Part shown: positions 18,978-28,768 of the stretch, piece by piece
Layout: each line of letters begins with the position of its first letter
Numbering within the stretch: the first letter of the stretch is position 1
DNA from: Paractinoplanes brasiliensis
Lineage (GTDB): Bacteria; Actinomycetota; Actinomycetes; Mycobacteriales; Micromonosporaceae
Reading direction: 5' to 3'
Length of the DNA: 64,000 bases
Assembly (NCBI RefSeq): GCF_004362215.1
Contig: NZ_SNWR01000001.1
Coordinates: 2,606,001 to 2,670,000, forward strand
Notes under the pieces: generated by a model
Databases searched by the model: none
The model's input: the letters and a program-made list of their open reading frames with translations, nothing else
Told to the model about the DNA's origin: nothing
Translations under genes and position numbers: made by a program

Positions 18978-20693
18978 TCACCGCGTCAGCGTCCATTTCG
19001 CGCTGGGTGAGCGCGGCTTGCCCAACATCCGGACCCGCCCGCCGTCACGAAGCCGGCGCAGTGCCCGATGCACGGGATCGGTAGCCAACCCGGACGCCAT
19101 CTCTATCTCGGCCCGAGAGCGTGGCCCATCCGCGAGCGCCTTGAGTACCGCCAAGTCGGCGTTCGCCAGACCGGAATCCTTCTCGGACAAGCCACCGGGA
19201 TGGTCCGCGGAGATCACACGATACGTGGTCGAGCCTCGGGTGCCGAGTTGCTCGACGACGCCGGACTCGGCGAGTTCCCTGAGCTCACGGCTCGCAGTCC
19301 GACTGTCCTGGACTCCCGTGAGCGTGCGATAGGTCGCGTTGGTCAGTACCGACCCGTCCCGCATCATCGCGAGCGCCATCATCTGGGACCGCGACAACGG
19401 CCCGATCGGCAGTGATGCGAGCCAGTCGATGGAGTCCTGGTCGAGAAGCGTGTGATTCGGGAACTCGACGGTGAACGAGGAGATCGTGTCGGTGAAGCGC
19501 GGCGGTTCCATCCCGGCCTCGGCCAGACCCATCAACATCCGCGCGATGCCGGTCCCGCGATTCTCGCAGACCATGCGACCGTCACCCAGGGGCGTGTCCT
19601 CAAGGATCTTCAGCAGAACCTTGTTGCGCGAGGCTGTGATCGTCGTCGTGCCGAGAGAGCTGACATCCACCGGACCGTAGAGACCACCGGGGTTCCGAAT
19701 GACCAGACGATCGGGATACAACTCCACCTGGACTTGGGTGCCACGAGCCATCTCCGAGTAGTCGCGATGCACCAGAGCGTTCACCAGGGCTTCGCGCAGC
19801 ACCTCTTCCGGGTATTCCCACTCGTCGACCCGGAAGATCCCGGACACGATGCTGCGCCGTTTCATGTTGTGTTTCAGCGCCTGGATGCACTGGGCCACCA
19901 TCAGGGGAATGGGCCCATCGATGGATCGGTTGTCGATGAACCGCTCACCGAAGCGCCCGACCGCGCCGGCCTCGGCTTCTGGGTAGGCGACGAAGGTGAC
20001 GTTCAACTGTGGCTCGAAGGTTTGCGGATAGATACCGAAGACCAGAAGCCCGGCAAGCGTCGGTACGGTCCGGCCCTCGTACGATGTCAAAACGTTGAGC
20101 ATCCGGAGCGCCCGCTCATCGTCCACTCGTCCAAAGGTTTCCTTGGTGCTGCGAATCCGCCGGAGAAAGGCCGCCAGGAGTTCCTGATCGAGATCTTCGG
20201 GCGTCGCGCGCGGGACAGGGCTGACATCGAACCGAGGCTCAGATCGATTCGACAGCAGAATCGCTACCTCATAGTCCGTCATCTTCCGATCACCGTCGGC
20301 AACCCGGACGCGAGATCCTTGGTGAGGGCCGAGAGATCGTTTGAAGCACGGACGCTGATTGCGAGGCACCGGCGGCACTACACAGAGAACGACGTTTCGG
20401 CCCTCAAGCCGAACGGTACGGATCTCGGCGCGGACCGGGGGCTCCATCTCCGAGCAGACAGCAGCGACCTGGGCCTCCATCTGGGCCGGGTCGTCGACCC
20501 CCACAACGGTGAAGCCACTCTTCTCATCGACTCCGAGCAAGATGCATCCGCCGTCGACGTTTGCGAAGGCGCTGATTGACTCCCACAGCGTGACCGGAAG
20601 TCCGCCCCTAGCCCTCTTGACCTCGCACTCGAGATGGTCGGCGCCATGCCCGCGGAGATTTTCCAAGAGGGTGTCGAGATCGTCTTCGTTCAT
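18978..20693 (-). CDS. AlbA_2 (Schlafen-like) and HATPase domain protein
   Basis: A 571-residue protein whose N-terminus (about residues 15-130) is an AlbA_2 DNA-binding/Schlafen-like domain (ECEVKRARGG, SAFANVDGGCILLGV). A RecG-like ATP-binding domain follows with EALVNALVHRDYS and NPGGLYG (about 300-400). The C-terminal 130 residues look like winged helices, so a DNA-bound regulator or defence accessory is plausible; the function is not established. Codon use is visibly less GC-biased than that of its neighbours and it stands alone between unrelated genes, which suggests horizontal acquisition. Upstream, seven GCAACAG-like repeats at about 10-bp spacing (20712-20786) could be its own operator. 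Domain assignment is good; any role in phage defence is speculation. Confidence 0.8.
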   Translation of the reverse strand: MNEDDLDTLLENLRGHGADHLECEVKRARGGLPVTLWESISAFANVDGGCILLGVDEKSGFTVVGVDDPAQMEAQVAAVCSEMEPPVRAEIRTVRLEGRNVVLCVVPPVPRNQRPCFKRSLGPHQGSRVRVADGDRKMTDYEVAILLSNRSEPRFDVSPVPRATPEDLDQELLAAFLRRIRSTKETFGRVDDERALRMLNVLTSYEGRTVPTLAGLLVFGIYPQTFEPQLNVTFVAYPEAEAGAVGRFGERFIDNRSIDGPIPLMVAQCIQALKHNMKRRSIVSGIFRVDEWEYPEEVLREALVNALVHRDYSEMARGTQVQVELYPDRLVIRNPGGLYGPVDVSSLGTTTITASRNKVLLKILEDTPLGDGRMVCENRGTGIARMLMGLAEAGMEPPRFTDTISSFTVEFPNHTLLDQDSIDWLASLPIGPLSRSQMMALAMMRDGSVLTNATYRTLTGVQDSRTASRELRELAESGVVEQLGTRGSTTYRVISADHPGGLSEKDSGLANADLAVLKALADGPRSRAEIEMASGLATDPVHRALRRLRDGGRVRMLGKPRSPSAKWTLTR

Positions 20694-20711
20694 GCCGACC
20701 CACCTCAGCTA

Positions 20712-20786
20712 TAGCAACCAGCCGTGCAACAGCGTGCCACAGCTGTGCAACAGTTGGCAACAGCTTGCCATAGCTGACAACAGCTG
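20712..20786. repeat. Helically phased GCAACAG repeats upstream of the AlbA_2 gene
   Basis: Seven imperfect copies of GCAACAG/GCCACAG begin at about 20714, 20726, 20736, 20747, 20757, 20767 and 20777, mostly 10-11 bases apart. They lie 20-95 bases before the start of the leftward AlbA_2 gene. One-turn spacing fits cooperative protein binding on one face of DNA. Confidence 0.7.
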
Positions 20787-20808
20787 ACGAGAAGTGCCGG
20801 GTCAGGGG

Positions 20809-21576
20809 CTATCGGCGGGGCTCAGCGGAGGTTTCGGTGAGGCGTTCGGCGATGAGCAGGGCGGGGCGGGTCCAGGCGGCGAGCAGGGCGTCGAGGTCGG
20901 GGGTCTCGCCGAGGAACCAGCCCGAGTGGAAGGTGCCGGTCGGCCACTGCAGCGTGTGGGAGAGCCGGTTCACCTGGGTCAGGCGGGGTTCCAGGGCCAG
21001 CCGCTTCGAGACGAAGATGTCGGTGCCGAGCTGGCGGCCCACGCTCAGGGCGGCCGGCGTGGGGGTCGAGCCCTCGGAGTGCAGGACGGCGTAGGCCGGG
21101 TCGAGGGCCGTACAGCACGCCTCCAGGTAGCGCAGCACCACGGCCTGGCGGGCCTCGGCGGCCGCCCGCTCGCTCTCGTCCCACAGCGGCCGCGGGATGG
21201 CGAACGCGCCGGCTTCCACGGTCACCTCGACCGGATGCCGTTCGGGTGGGACGTCCTCGCCGGGGGTTGCCTCGAACGAGATCGCCGCCGGGCCCACGCC
21301 GGGCAGGGACATCGCCACGCGGTAGCCGCCGCCGTCGCGCAGGCAGCGCCGAACCTCGCGGGCCGAGCGGACCCCCGCGTACGTGATCCCGGGCGCGCCG
21401 GGGACCCGCGAGAACGACAGGCCGGGCGGGCCGTGGAACATCGCCCCGGCGTACGTGGCGCCGTTCTCTTCCAGGACGTCCCCGACCGCGGCCAGCGCCG
21501 GCTCGTCCAGCGGATGGTCGAACCAGAGGCCGAACGACAGGAAGACCCCACCCGGCCACATTGACACCAGTCCCAT
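20809..21576 (-). CDS. Hypothetical protein, 255 residues
   Basis: I do not recognise this protein. It has normal high-GC codon use and a soluble, mixed alpha/beta look: a hydrophobic N-terminal strand (GGVFLSFGLWF), a glycine-rich middle and a C-terminal aromatic segment (PTGTFHSGWFLGETPD). There is no signal peptide, membrane helix or catalytic motif I can name. Two starts are possible: ATG at 21576, or ATG at 21561 (MWPGGVFLSF), which has GGGA about nine bases upstream and may be the better choice. It reads away from the ABC exporter genes and ends just before the repeat array of the AlbA_2 gene. Nothing nearby points to a partner. Confidence 0.6.
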   Translation of the reverse strand: MGLVSMWPGGVFLSFGLWFDHPLDEPALAAVGDVLEENGATYAGAMFHGPPGLSFSRVPGAPGITYAGVRSAREVRRCLRDGGGYRVAMSLPGVGPAAISFEATPGEDVPPERHPVEVTVEAGAFAIPRPLWDESERAAAEARQAVVLRYLEACCTALDPAYAVLHSEGSTPTPAALSVGRQLGTDIFVSKRLALEPRLTQVNRLSHTLQWPTGTFHSGWFLGETPDLDALLAAWTRPALLIAERLTETSAEPRR

Positions 21577-21695
21577 GTCTGGTGAACGCGCGGACCACCG
21601 ATCAGGTAATTCTGAGAGGACGCTGAGAGACCCCCGAACGCTTCTCAGGGTTTAACCGGATCCGGGCGGGTGCGCGCCCTTCCTAGGCTGATGCC

Positions 21696-22602
<907 letters not shown>

Positions 22603-22610
<8 letters not shown>

Positions 22611-23466
22611 TGCGGGCGTCATCCACGACATCGGATACCAGCGGTACGAGGGCCCACGCCTGGGCCGGGCCGCGGTGTTCGGCGCGATCTACCAGCACGG
22701 CCTGCGTGCCGCGTTCGGGCTGGGCCGCTCGGCCAAGGCGAAGATCTTCCCGTGGCTGGTGGCGGGCATCGTCCTGCTGGTCGCGGTGATCAACGCCGCG
22801 GTCAAGGCGCAGGCCAACGTCATCCTGTTCGACTACTTCTCGTTCGACGACACGATGAGCTGGCTGGTCATCTTCTTCGTCGCGATCGTCGCGCCCGAGC
22901 TGGTCTCCCGGGACATGCGCTCGGGGGTGCTGCCGTTGTACTTCAGCCGGCCGCTGCGCGCCTTCGACTACATCGGGGCCAAGTTCGCCGCGCTGGCCAC
23001 GGCGGTCTTCCTGCTGCTCGGCGTGCCCCAGCTGATCATGTTCCTGGGCGGGGCGTTCACCACCAAGAAGGGCGCGAGCGGCGTCTGGAACGAGTTCCTC
23101 GACCTGCTGCCGGGCTGGGGTTACAGCGTGCTCTGGGCGCTGTTGTTCGCGTCGATCAGCCTGCTGGTCGCCTCGATCACCGGCAAGCGCGCGTTCGCGG
23201 CGGGCGGCATCGTCGCCGTCTTCCTGATGACCGCCCCGGTGGTCGGCGTGCTGAGCATCCTGCCGTCGACGACCGCCCAGCACCTGGCCGGCCTGGCCAG
23301 CCCGATGTCGCTGCTGACCGGCGTGCAGTCGTGGCTGCGCGGCAAGAACGACCTGGGCCTGGACATCGGCGAGTTCGGTGTCATCTACGGCATCGAGTTC
23401 TTCTGCCTGGTCGCCGCCTGTCTCCTGCTGTTGCTGGCCCGCTACCGGAAGGTGGCCTCGCTGTGA
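22603..23466 (+). CDS. ABC exporter permease, first of two
   Basis: Membrane subunit of 287 residues with about six hydrophobic helices (near 50-68, 88-108, 128-152, 180-200, 208-232 and 258-280), of the ABC-2 permease type. Its N-terminus (IHDIGYQRYEGPRLG) is the conserved motif of a subgroup of such permeases found beside CcmA-like ATPases. It overlaps the ATPase genes on both sides (8 bases upstream, GTGA downstream), so the four products are probably made in fixed ratio. Substrate unknown. Confidence is high for the class and low for any particular cargo. Confidence 0.88.
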
Positions 23467-24374
23467 GCACCGTCGAACTGCAGAACGTCTCCCGCTGGTA
23501 CGGCAACGTCGTCGCCGTCAACGACATCAGCATGACCTTGGAGCCGGGCGTCACCGGCCTGCTCGGCCCGAACGGCGCCGGCAAGACCACGGTGCTGCAC
23601 ATGATGGCCGGCTTCCTCGCCCCGTCGAAGGGCACGGTCACCATTGACGGCTCGCCGACCTGGCGCAACCCGGGCATCTACCGCTCGCTGGGCCTGGTGG
23701 CCGAACGCGAGGCGGTGCACGGCTTCCTGACCGCGTACGAGTTCGTCCTCGCCTGCGCCAAGATGCAGAAGCTGCCCGACCCGGCGGCGGCCGCCAAGCG
23801 CGCGATCGAGCTGGTCGAGATGACCCCGGCGCAGGACAGGCGGATCGACACCTTCTCCAAGGGCATGCGGCAGCGCACGCGGGTGGCCGCCGCGCTGGTG
23901 CACGAGCCGCGGGTGCTGCTGCTCGACGAGCCGTTCAACGGCATGGACCCGCGGCAGCGCATGCACATGATGGAGCTGCTGCACACGCTGGGCGACCAGG
24001 GGCACACGATCCTGTTCAGCTCGCACATCCTCGAGGAGGTCGAGCAGCTCTCCGGCCTGGTGCAGGTGATCGTGGCCGGCCGGCTGGCGGCCTCGGGGGA
24101 CTACCGGCGCATCCGCCGCCTGATGACCAACCGGCCGCACGTGTTCGCCGTGCAGAGCTCGGACGACCGGCGGCTCGCGGTCGCGCTGATCGGCGAGAAG
24201 TCGGTGAGCGGCATCGAGGTCGAGGCCAACGGCTTGACCGTACGCGCGTCCGACTACGGCAGCTTCACCCGCGCGCTGCCGCGCATCGCCCTCGGCGAGG
24301 GCATCCGGCTGCGCAAGCTGCTGCCGTCCGACGAGTCGCTGGAGAGCGTCTTCTCCTACCTGCTGGAGGCCTGA
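23463..24374 (+). CDS. ABC exporter ATPase, second of two
   Basis: Second ATP-binding subunit, 303 residues, of the same exporter. Walker A GPNGAGKTT, signature SKGMRQR, Walker B VLLLDEPFNGMDPRQ and switch His in SSHILEEVE are all intact. The real start is GTG at 23463, overlapping the permease stop as GTGA; the open frame continues upstream through the permease gene only as a shadow. The two ATPases differ in signature and C-terminus, which suggests a heterodimer rather than a recent duplication. It couples to the second permease through TGATG. Confidence 0.92.
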   Translation: MSTVELQNVSRWYGNVVAVNDISMTLEPGVTGLLGPNGAGKTTVLHMMAGFLAPSKGTVTIDGSPTWRNPGIYRSLGLVAEREAVHGFLTAYEFVLACAKMQKLPDPAAAAKRAIELVEMTPAQDRRIDTFSKGMRQRTRVAAALVHEPRVLLLDEPFNGMDPRQRMHMMELLHTLGDQGHTILFSSHILEEVEQLSGLVQVIVAGRLAASGDYRRIRRLMTNRPHVFAVQSSDDRRLAVALIGEKSVSGIEVEANGLTVRASDYGSFTRALPRIALGEGIRLRKLLPSDESLESVFSYLLEA

Positions 24375-25084
24375 TGTCCACCGTCGCCTACATCACCGCA
24401 CGGGGCCTGTTCGGCCGCCGGCGGGTGCTCATGCTGCTGCCTCTGCCGCTGCTGCTGATCGGCCTGGCGGCGCTCTGCCGGGCCTACGACGTGGACCCCG
24501 ACCAGTGGGGCCAGGCGGTTGTCGTCGGGCTGGGCCTGGCCGTCGTCCTGCCGGTGATCTCGCTGATCGTCGGCACCGGAGTGCTCGGCTCCGAGGTCGA
24601 CGACGGCACGATCGTGCACATCCTCACCAAGCCGCTGCCCCGGCGCGACATCATCCTGGCCAAGCTGCTGGTGGCGGCCGGGGTGAGCGCGCTGACCGCG
24701 GCCGTCCCGCTGTTCGTGGCGGGCCTGCTGGCCGACTCGGTGCGGTTCGGGCTGGCCCTGGTGGTCGGCGCGATGGCCGGGGCGATCGCCTACTCGGCAC
24801 TGTTCCTGCTGCTCAGCCTGGTCACCCGGCGGCCCGTGCTGCTCGGCCTGGCCTACATCCTGGTGTGGGAGGGCCTGCTGGGCCGGTTCGTCAGCGGCAC
24901 CCGGGTGCTCTCGATCGAGCAGTACGTCATCTCGATCGCCGACAGGATCGCGCCGACCGGCATGCTGGAGGGCAAGGTCTCGGTGCCGGTGGCCATCGTG
25001 ATGAGCGCCGTTTTCGCCCTCGGTGGCACGATCTACGCGATCAACCGGCTCGGCTCGTTCAGCGTGGCCGGCGAAACCAGCTAG
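24374..25084 (+). CDS. ABC exporter permease, second of two
   Basis: Membrane subunit of 236 residues with about six hydrophobic helices and the ABC-2 hallmark EVDDGTIVHILTKPLPRRDII (residues about 75-95), in which the cytoplasmic segment contacts the ATPase. It closes the four-gene exporter operon with a TGATG overlap to the second ATPase. The short loops give no hint of substrate. The next gene, a DUF4352 protein, starts 63 bases later and could be co-transcribed but is not coupled. Confidence 0.88.
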   Translation: MSTVAYITARGLFGRRRVLMLLPLPLLLIGLAALCRAYDVDPDQWGQAVVVGLGLAVVLPVISLIVGTGVLGSEVDDGTIVHILTKPLPRRDIILAKLLVAAGVSALTAAVPLFVAGLLADSVRFGLALVVGAMAGAIAYSALFLLLSLVTRRPVLLGLAYILVWEGLLGRFVSGTRVLSIEQYVISIADRIAPTGMLEGKVSVPVAIVMSAVFALGGTIYAINRLGSFSVAGETS

Positions 25085-25147
25085 ACCGGCGGCGCTTCTG
25101 ACCGATCGGCCCGCCACCCGAGGTCGGAGCGGTGTTTTGATGGGGTC

Positions 25148-25708
25148 ATGACCGACGCCGAGGTCGCTGACGAAGACGAGGACGCCGGCCCTCCGCAGCC
25201 CTTGTGGCCGTGGGTGGCCGGCGTCCTGGTTCTCGCCGTCGTCGCCGCGTTCAGCTGGTTCCTGGTGCTGCGCGACGACGACGGCGATCCGGAAGTGGTG
25301 AGCACGACCGGTGGCGAGATCGGCCGGCCGGTCCGCGACGGCCGGTTCGTCTTCACCGTCACCGCGCTGCGCTGCGGCGTCGGCAAGGTCGGCGACGAGT
25401 TCGTCAACGTCGAGCCCAAGGGCACGTTCTGCCTGCTGGACCTGACGGTGAAGAACGGCGGGACCACGGCCGAGCTCTTCGACAGCACGTCCCAGAAGGC
25501 GTACGACGCGAAGGGCGCCGAGTTCTCCACCGACCTGCAGGCCGAGGTGTTCGTCAACAACGAGGCGCGCAACCTCATGGACGAGATCCCGCCGGGCAGC
25601 CAGGTCAAGGGTTCGCTGGTCTTCGACGTCCCCGAGGGGTCCAGCCTCACGACCGTGGTGCTGCACCAGAGCTTCTCCTCGCCCGGCGCCCGGATCTCGC
25701 TGACCTGA
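25148..25708 (+). CDS. Membrane-anchored DUF4352-type protein
   Basis: A 186-residue protein with an acidic cytoplasmic N-terminus (TDAEVADEDEDAG), a single transmembrane helix at about residues 20-40 and an external immunoglobulin-like domain resembling DUF4352. Two cysteines (CGVGK and FCLLD) probably form a disulfide. Such domains occur in actinobacterial and firmicute envelope proteins of unknown role. It follows the ABC exporter by 63 bases and converges with the GH26-like gene, leaving only six bases between stops, so there is no room for a separate terminator. Function not assigned. Confidence 0.75.
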   Translation: MTDAEVADEDEDAGPPQPLWPWVAGVLVLAVVAAFSWFLVLRDDDGDPEVVSTTGGEIGRPVRDGRFVFTVTALRCGVGKVGDEFVNVEPKGTFCLLDLTVKNGGTTAELFDSTSQKAYDAKGAEFSTDLQAEVFVNNEARNLMDEIPPGSQVKGSLVFDVPEGSSLTTVVLHQSFSSPGARISLT

Positions 25709-25714
25709 CGGCGC

Positions 25715-27034
25715 CTACCGCCGTGGCGTGACGGACACCTGGAACAGCGGCAGGCTGCCCAGTTTGCGGTACGCGTGCAGCGCGGCCGGCGTGCTGTCCA
25801 CCGAGGAGTCCTGACCCTTCTGGTTGCTCGGCGTCTCGAACTGCACCATCGCCTTGATCCGGGGGAACTCGCGGATCTCGCGGCCCAGCCGGCGATAGAA
25901 CTCGGCCTTGTACTGCGGGTTGCGCTTCGACGACCAGACCCCCCACTCGGCCAGCATGAGCGGCTTGCTGGGGTGCCTCGTCCTGGCCCAGTTGTAGAAG
26001 CCGGGCCAGCCGGGTTTGCCCTCCAGGCGCCGGTTGAAGACCTCGGAGAACTGGCCGTGGCCGTAACCGGGGTCGCTGTACGCGTAGGTGTCGAGCCCGA
26101 TCCAGTCGACCACGTCGTCGCCCGGGTACATCCTGTTGAACCAGGGCTTCTGGGCGTGCGGCACGTACGCCATGTGCACGAGCACGCTGACGATGTTGTC
26201 GGCGCCCTTGGCCCGGAGCCGCTTGATCACGTGCCGGTACATGGCGGCGTAGTCGCGCGCGGTGTACCCGGAGCCGGCCTTCTCGCGTACGTCGTTCTCG
26301 CCCTCGTGATGCACGGCGAAGAAGAACTGCTCGGGGAAGTTCTTCTTGATGTGCTTGGCCAGCCGGTCGAGGTACGCGTCGGTCCGCTTGTCCCCCTTGG
26401 CGATCTTGGCCCAGGACGCCGACTCGGGTTTCCAGTTGAGGAACAGGATGCGCCGCTTGCCGCGCTCGTGCGCGATCGCGATCTCCTGTTCGGTCGGGAA
26501 CAGCTGCCGGATCCCGCCGTGGTACGCGTGGTAGATGGCCTGATGGCGGCCGGTCTTGCGCTCGAAGCGGGCGAGGGCCGAGGCGCCCCGGCTCTCGGTG
26601 TGCGCACCCGGCGCCACACCCCACAGCACGCCGCAGGTGGGCACGAGCTTGTGACCCGTACGGCAATGTTCCTGGCGCCGCTGCTGGGTGACGTTGACGC
26701 TGCCGGCCTGCGCCCGCCGTCCCTGCGGCACGGGAGTCGTGGGCGTGGCGGCGGGGCTTGTCGCCGTGGTGACCGCGGCCGAAGGCGAAGCGGCGGCGGG
26801 CGCTGAGGAGGGACGACGCGCCGGGGCGAGCGCGTCCGGGATGCCGGGTTGCTGGGCGGTGGGCGAGAGCACGGGCACCGAGACGGTCGGGTCGCCGAGT
26901 GCCCCCACCGGGAGTCCGATCTGGTCGACCCCGCCGGTCCAGGCCCACGCGAGCGTGGTGGCGACGGAAAGTGCGAAGGCGGTGGGAACGGCAGCTATCT
27001 GAACGAGCCGGAAACGGCGAGGACGACGATTCAC
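25715..27034 (-). CDS. Secreted GH26-like glycoside hydrolase
   Basis: A 439-residue exported protein: signal or anchor at about residues 8-33, a low-complexity Pro/Ala/Ser/Thr linker to about 110, then a GH26-type (mannanase-like) barrel. The acid/base glutamate is likely in FAVHHEGEND and the nucleophile in LMLAEWGVW, with WIGLDTYAYSD between. It is transcribed away from the APS-kinase gene and lies at the edge of the exopolysaccharide region, which contains a second GH26-like lipoprotein, so a role in cutting or editing that polymer is inferred. The GTG start at 27034 has no ribosome site; a promoter ending eight bases upstream suggests a leaderless transcript. Confidence 0.8.
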   Translation of the reverse strand: MNRRPRRFRLVQIAAVPTAFALSVATTLAWAWTGGVDQIGLPVGALGDPTVSVPVLSPTAQQPGIPDALAPARRPSSAPAAASPSAAVTTATSPAATPTTPVPQGRRAQAGSVNVTQQRRQEHCRTGHKLVPTCGVLWGVAPGAHTESRGASALARFERKTGRHQAIYHAYHGGIRQLFPTEQEIAIAHERGKRRILFLNWKPESASWAKIAKGDKRTDAYLDRLAKHIKKNFPEQFFFAVHHEGENDVREKAGSGYTARDYAAMYRHVIKRLRAKGADNIVSVLVHMAYVPHAQKPWFNRMYPGDDVVDWIGLDTYAYSDPGYGHGQFSEVFNRRLEGKPGWPGFYNWARTRHPSKPLMLAEWGVWSSKRNPQYKAEFYRRLGREIREFPRIKAMVQFETPSNQKGQDSSVDSTPAALHAYRKLGSLPLFQVSVTPRR

Positions 27035-27042
27035 GATCAGCC

Positions 27043-27071
27043 AGTATTGTGACTTTTATCCGTTTTGTCTA
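27043..27071 (-). promoter_or_regulatory. Predicted promoter of the GH26-like gene
   Basis: On the minus strand TAGACA (27066-27071) and AATACT (27043-27048) are separated by 17 bases, close to the housekeeping -35/-10 pattern. The -10 ends eight bases before the GTG at 27034, which would give a leaderless or nearly leaderless mRNA and explains the missing ribosome site. Confidence 0.5.
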
Positions 27072-27175
27072 TTACCGGACGACCGGGAACGGGAAACCGG
27101 GGCGGGATACCCGTCTCGACCACGATCAGCGAGGCTGAGAAACTGTCTCCTAATCGGCCTCAGGGGGATACGGAA

Positions 27176-28696
27176 GTGAATGGTTCGGTGCTGCCCGAGG
27201 ACGTGCTGCGCGACGCTCCGTCGTACACACCGCACCCGCATGAGCTGGCAGATCTGGAACTCCTGCTGTCCGGCGCGTACGCGCCGCTGACCGGTTTCCT
27301 GGGCCGCGACGACCTGAACGCGTTGCGCCGCCGGGGCCGGCTCGCGGACGGCACGCCGTGGCCCGTGGCGGTCACATTGGAGCTGCCGCGCGAGCTCGCC
27401 GAGCGGCTGACGGTGGGTGACCCGCTGCGCCGCGCGATCATCCTCACCGACCCCGAGGGCGCGCCGGTCGCCGCGCTCGAGGTGAGCGATCTGTGGCCGA
27501 CAAGCGAGCGCACGTTCGCCGCCGGCGGCACGGTCCGCCGGATGGGTGACGGCGGGCACGGCCCGTTCCAGCGGCTCAAACGCACCCCCGAGGAGGTGCG
27601 GGCGCTGCTGCCACCGGGCCGGGTGCTGGGCGTGATCGCCGACCGCCCGCTGCACCGGCCGCAGCTGGCCCAGATCGCCCACGCCGCCCGCACCCTCGGC
27701 GCCCATCTGCTGATCATGATTCCGGTCAGCGGACCCGGGCCCGACGGCCTGCCGCCCGAGGCGCTGGTCCGCGCGGTGTTCGCCGCCCGCGACCGGATGC
27801 CCCCGGCCACGATCGTCGCCGTCCCGCTGCTGACCCGCGGCGACGAGATACGTGACGCCCTGCTGCGGGCGCGCGTCCTGGGGTCGTACGGGGTCACCCA
27901 TGTGCTCTCCACCGGCGAGATGCTCTCCGGCGGCAACCTGCGGGTGCTCGTCCCGCGCGAGCTGGCCTACGACAACCGGGACGGGCAGTGGCGCTGGCGC
28001 GACGACATCCCGCTGCGCAACCGCCGCCTCGCGATGACCCCGGCCGAGATCGACGACCTGCTCGACCGCGGCTTCCCGCTGCCCGAGTGGCACACTCCCC
28101 CGGCCGTGGCCAAGGAGCTGGTCCGGGCCCGCCCGCCACGCCGGCACCGGGGCCTGGTCGTCTTCTTCACCGGCTTCTCCGGTTCGGGCAAGTCGACGAT
28201 CGCCCGTGGCCTGGCCGACTCGCTGCGGGAAACCGGCGAGCGCACGATCACGCTGCTCGACGGCGATGTGGTGCGCCGCGAGCTCTCGGCCGGTCTGGGC
28301 TTCAGCAAGGCCGACCGTGACGCCAACGTGCGCCGGATCGGCTGGGTCGCCGCCGAGGTGGGCCGGCACCGGGGTATGGCGGTCGCCTGTCCCATCGCGC
28401 CCTACGAGAAGGCCCGGGCCGCCGTACGCGCGATGGCCGTCGAGGCCGGGGCGGGCTTCGTGCTCGTGCACGTCAACACCCCGCTCGAGGTGTGCGAGCA
28501 GCGCGACCGCAAGGGCCTGTACGCGCGGGCACGCGCCGGGCAGCTGCGCGGCATGACCGGCATCGACGACCCGTACGAGGAGCCGGCCGACGCCGAGCTG
28601 ACCATCGACACGACAACCATCACCGTGCCCGAGGCGATCGAGCTCGTGGTCGCCTATCTCGTGGACAACGGCTGGGTGGAGCCGAAAATGCAATAA
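27176..28696 (+). CDS. cysC: APS kinase fused to a degenerate ATP-sulfurylase domain
   Basis: Forms PAPS, the sulfate donor, by phosphorylating adenylylsulfate. The C-terminal third is a complete APS kinase: P-loop GFSGSGKST, DGDVVRRELS, the FSKADRDANVRRIG segment and KGLYARA. The first two thirds have the layout of ATP sulfurylase, but the catalytic motifs are lost: the expected QTRNPxHRAH reads ADRPLHRPQ, and GRDHAG reads STGEML. So it probably cannot make APS itself. GTG at 27176 (506 residues) was chosen for its AGGGGGA ribosome site; a TTG at 27065 is also in frame. It precedes the polysaccharide operon, which holds two sulfotransferase genes, and likely supplies PAPS to them. Confidence 0.85.
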   Translation: MNGSVLPEDVLRDAPSYTPHPHELADLELLLSGAYAPLTGFLGRDDLNALRRRGRLADGTPWPVAVTLELPRELAERLTVGDPLRRAIILTDPEGAPVAALEVSDLWPTSERTFAAGGTVRRMGDGGHGPFQRLKRTPEEVRALLPPGRVLGVIADRPLHRPQLAQIAHAARTLGAHLLIMIPVSGPGPDGLPPEALVRAVFAARDRMPPATIVAVPLLTRGDEIRDALLRARVLGSYGVTHVLSTGEMLSGGNLRVLVPRELAYDNRDGQWRWRDDIPLRNRRLAMTPAEIDDLLDRGFPLPEWHTPPAVAKELVRARPPRRHRGLVVFFTGFSGSGKSTIARGLADSLRETGERTITLLDGDVVRRELSAGLGFSKADRDANVRRIGWVAAEVGRHRGMAVACPIAPYEKARAAVRAMAVEAGAGFVLVHVNTPLEVCEQRDRKGLYARARAGQLRGMTGIDDPYEEPADAELTIDTTTITVPEAIELVVAYLVDNGWVEPKMQ

Positions 28697-28712
28697 ACCC
28701 ATTACGCAGGCG

Positions 28713-28768
28713 GGAGTGAGACGTTTACCCCTCCGGGGGCGAAACGCCCGATTGCCACTTCTCACTCC
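28713..28768 (+). promoter_or_regulatory. Nested hairpin in the leader of the exopolysaccharide operon
   Basis: GGAGTGAGA (28713-28721) pairs with TCTCACTCC (28760-28768). Inside it CGTTT (28722-28726) pairs with AAACG (28742-28746), closing on CCCC/GGGG. The element sits between the APS-kinase stop and the Wzz-like start. It could be a terminator, an attenuator or a structured 5' leader; no known RNA family is recognised. Confidence 0.45.

Noticed and set aside
27065..27175. TTG at 27065 as start of the APS-kinase fusion
   Set aside because: It has no ribosome site and adds 37 unconserved-looking residues; GTG at 27176 has AGGGGGA at good spacing.
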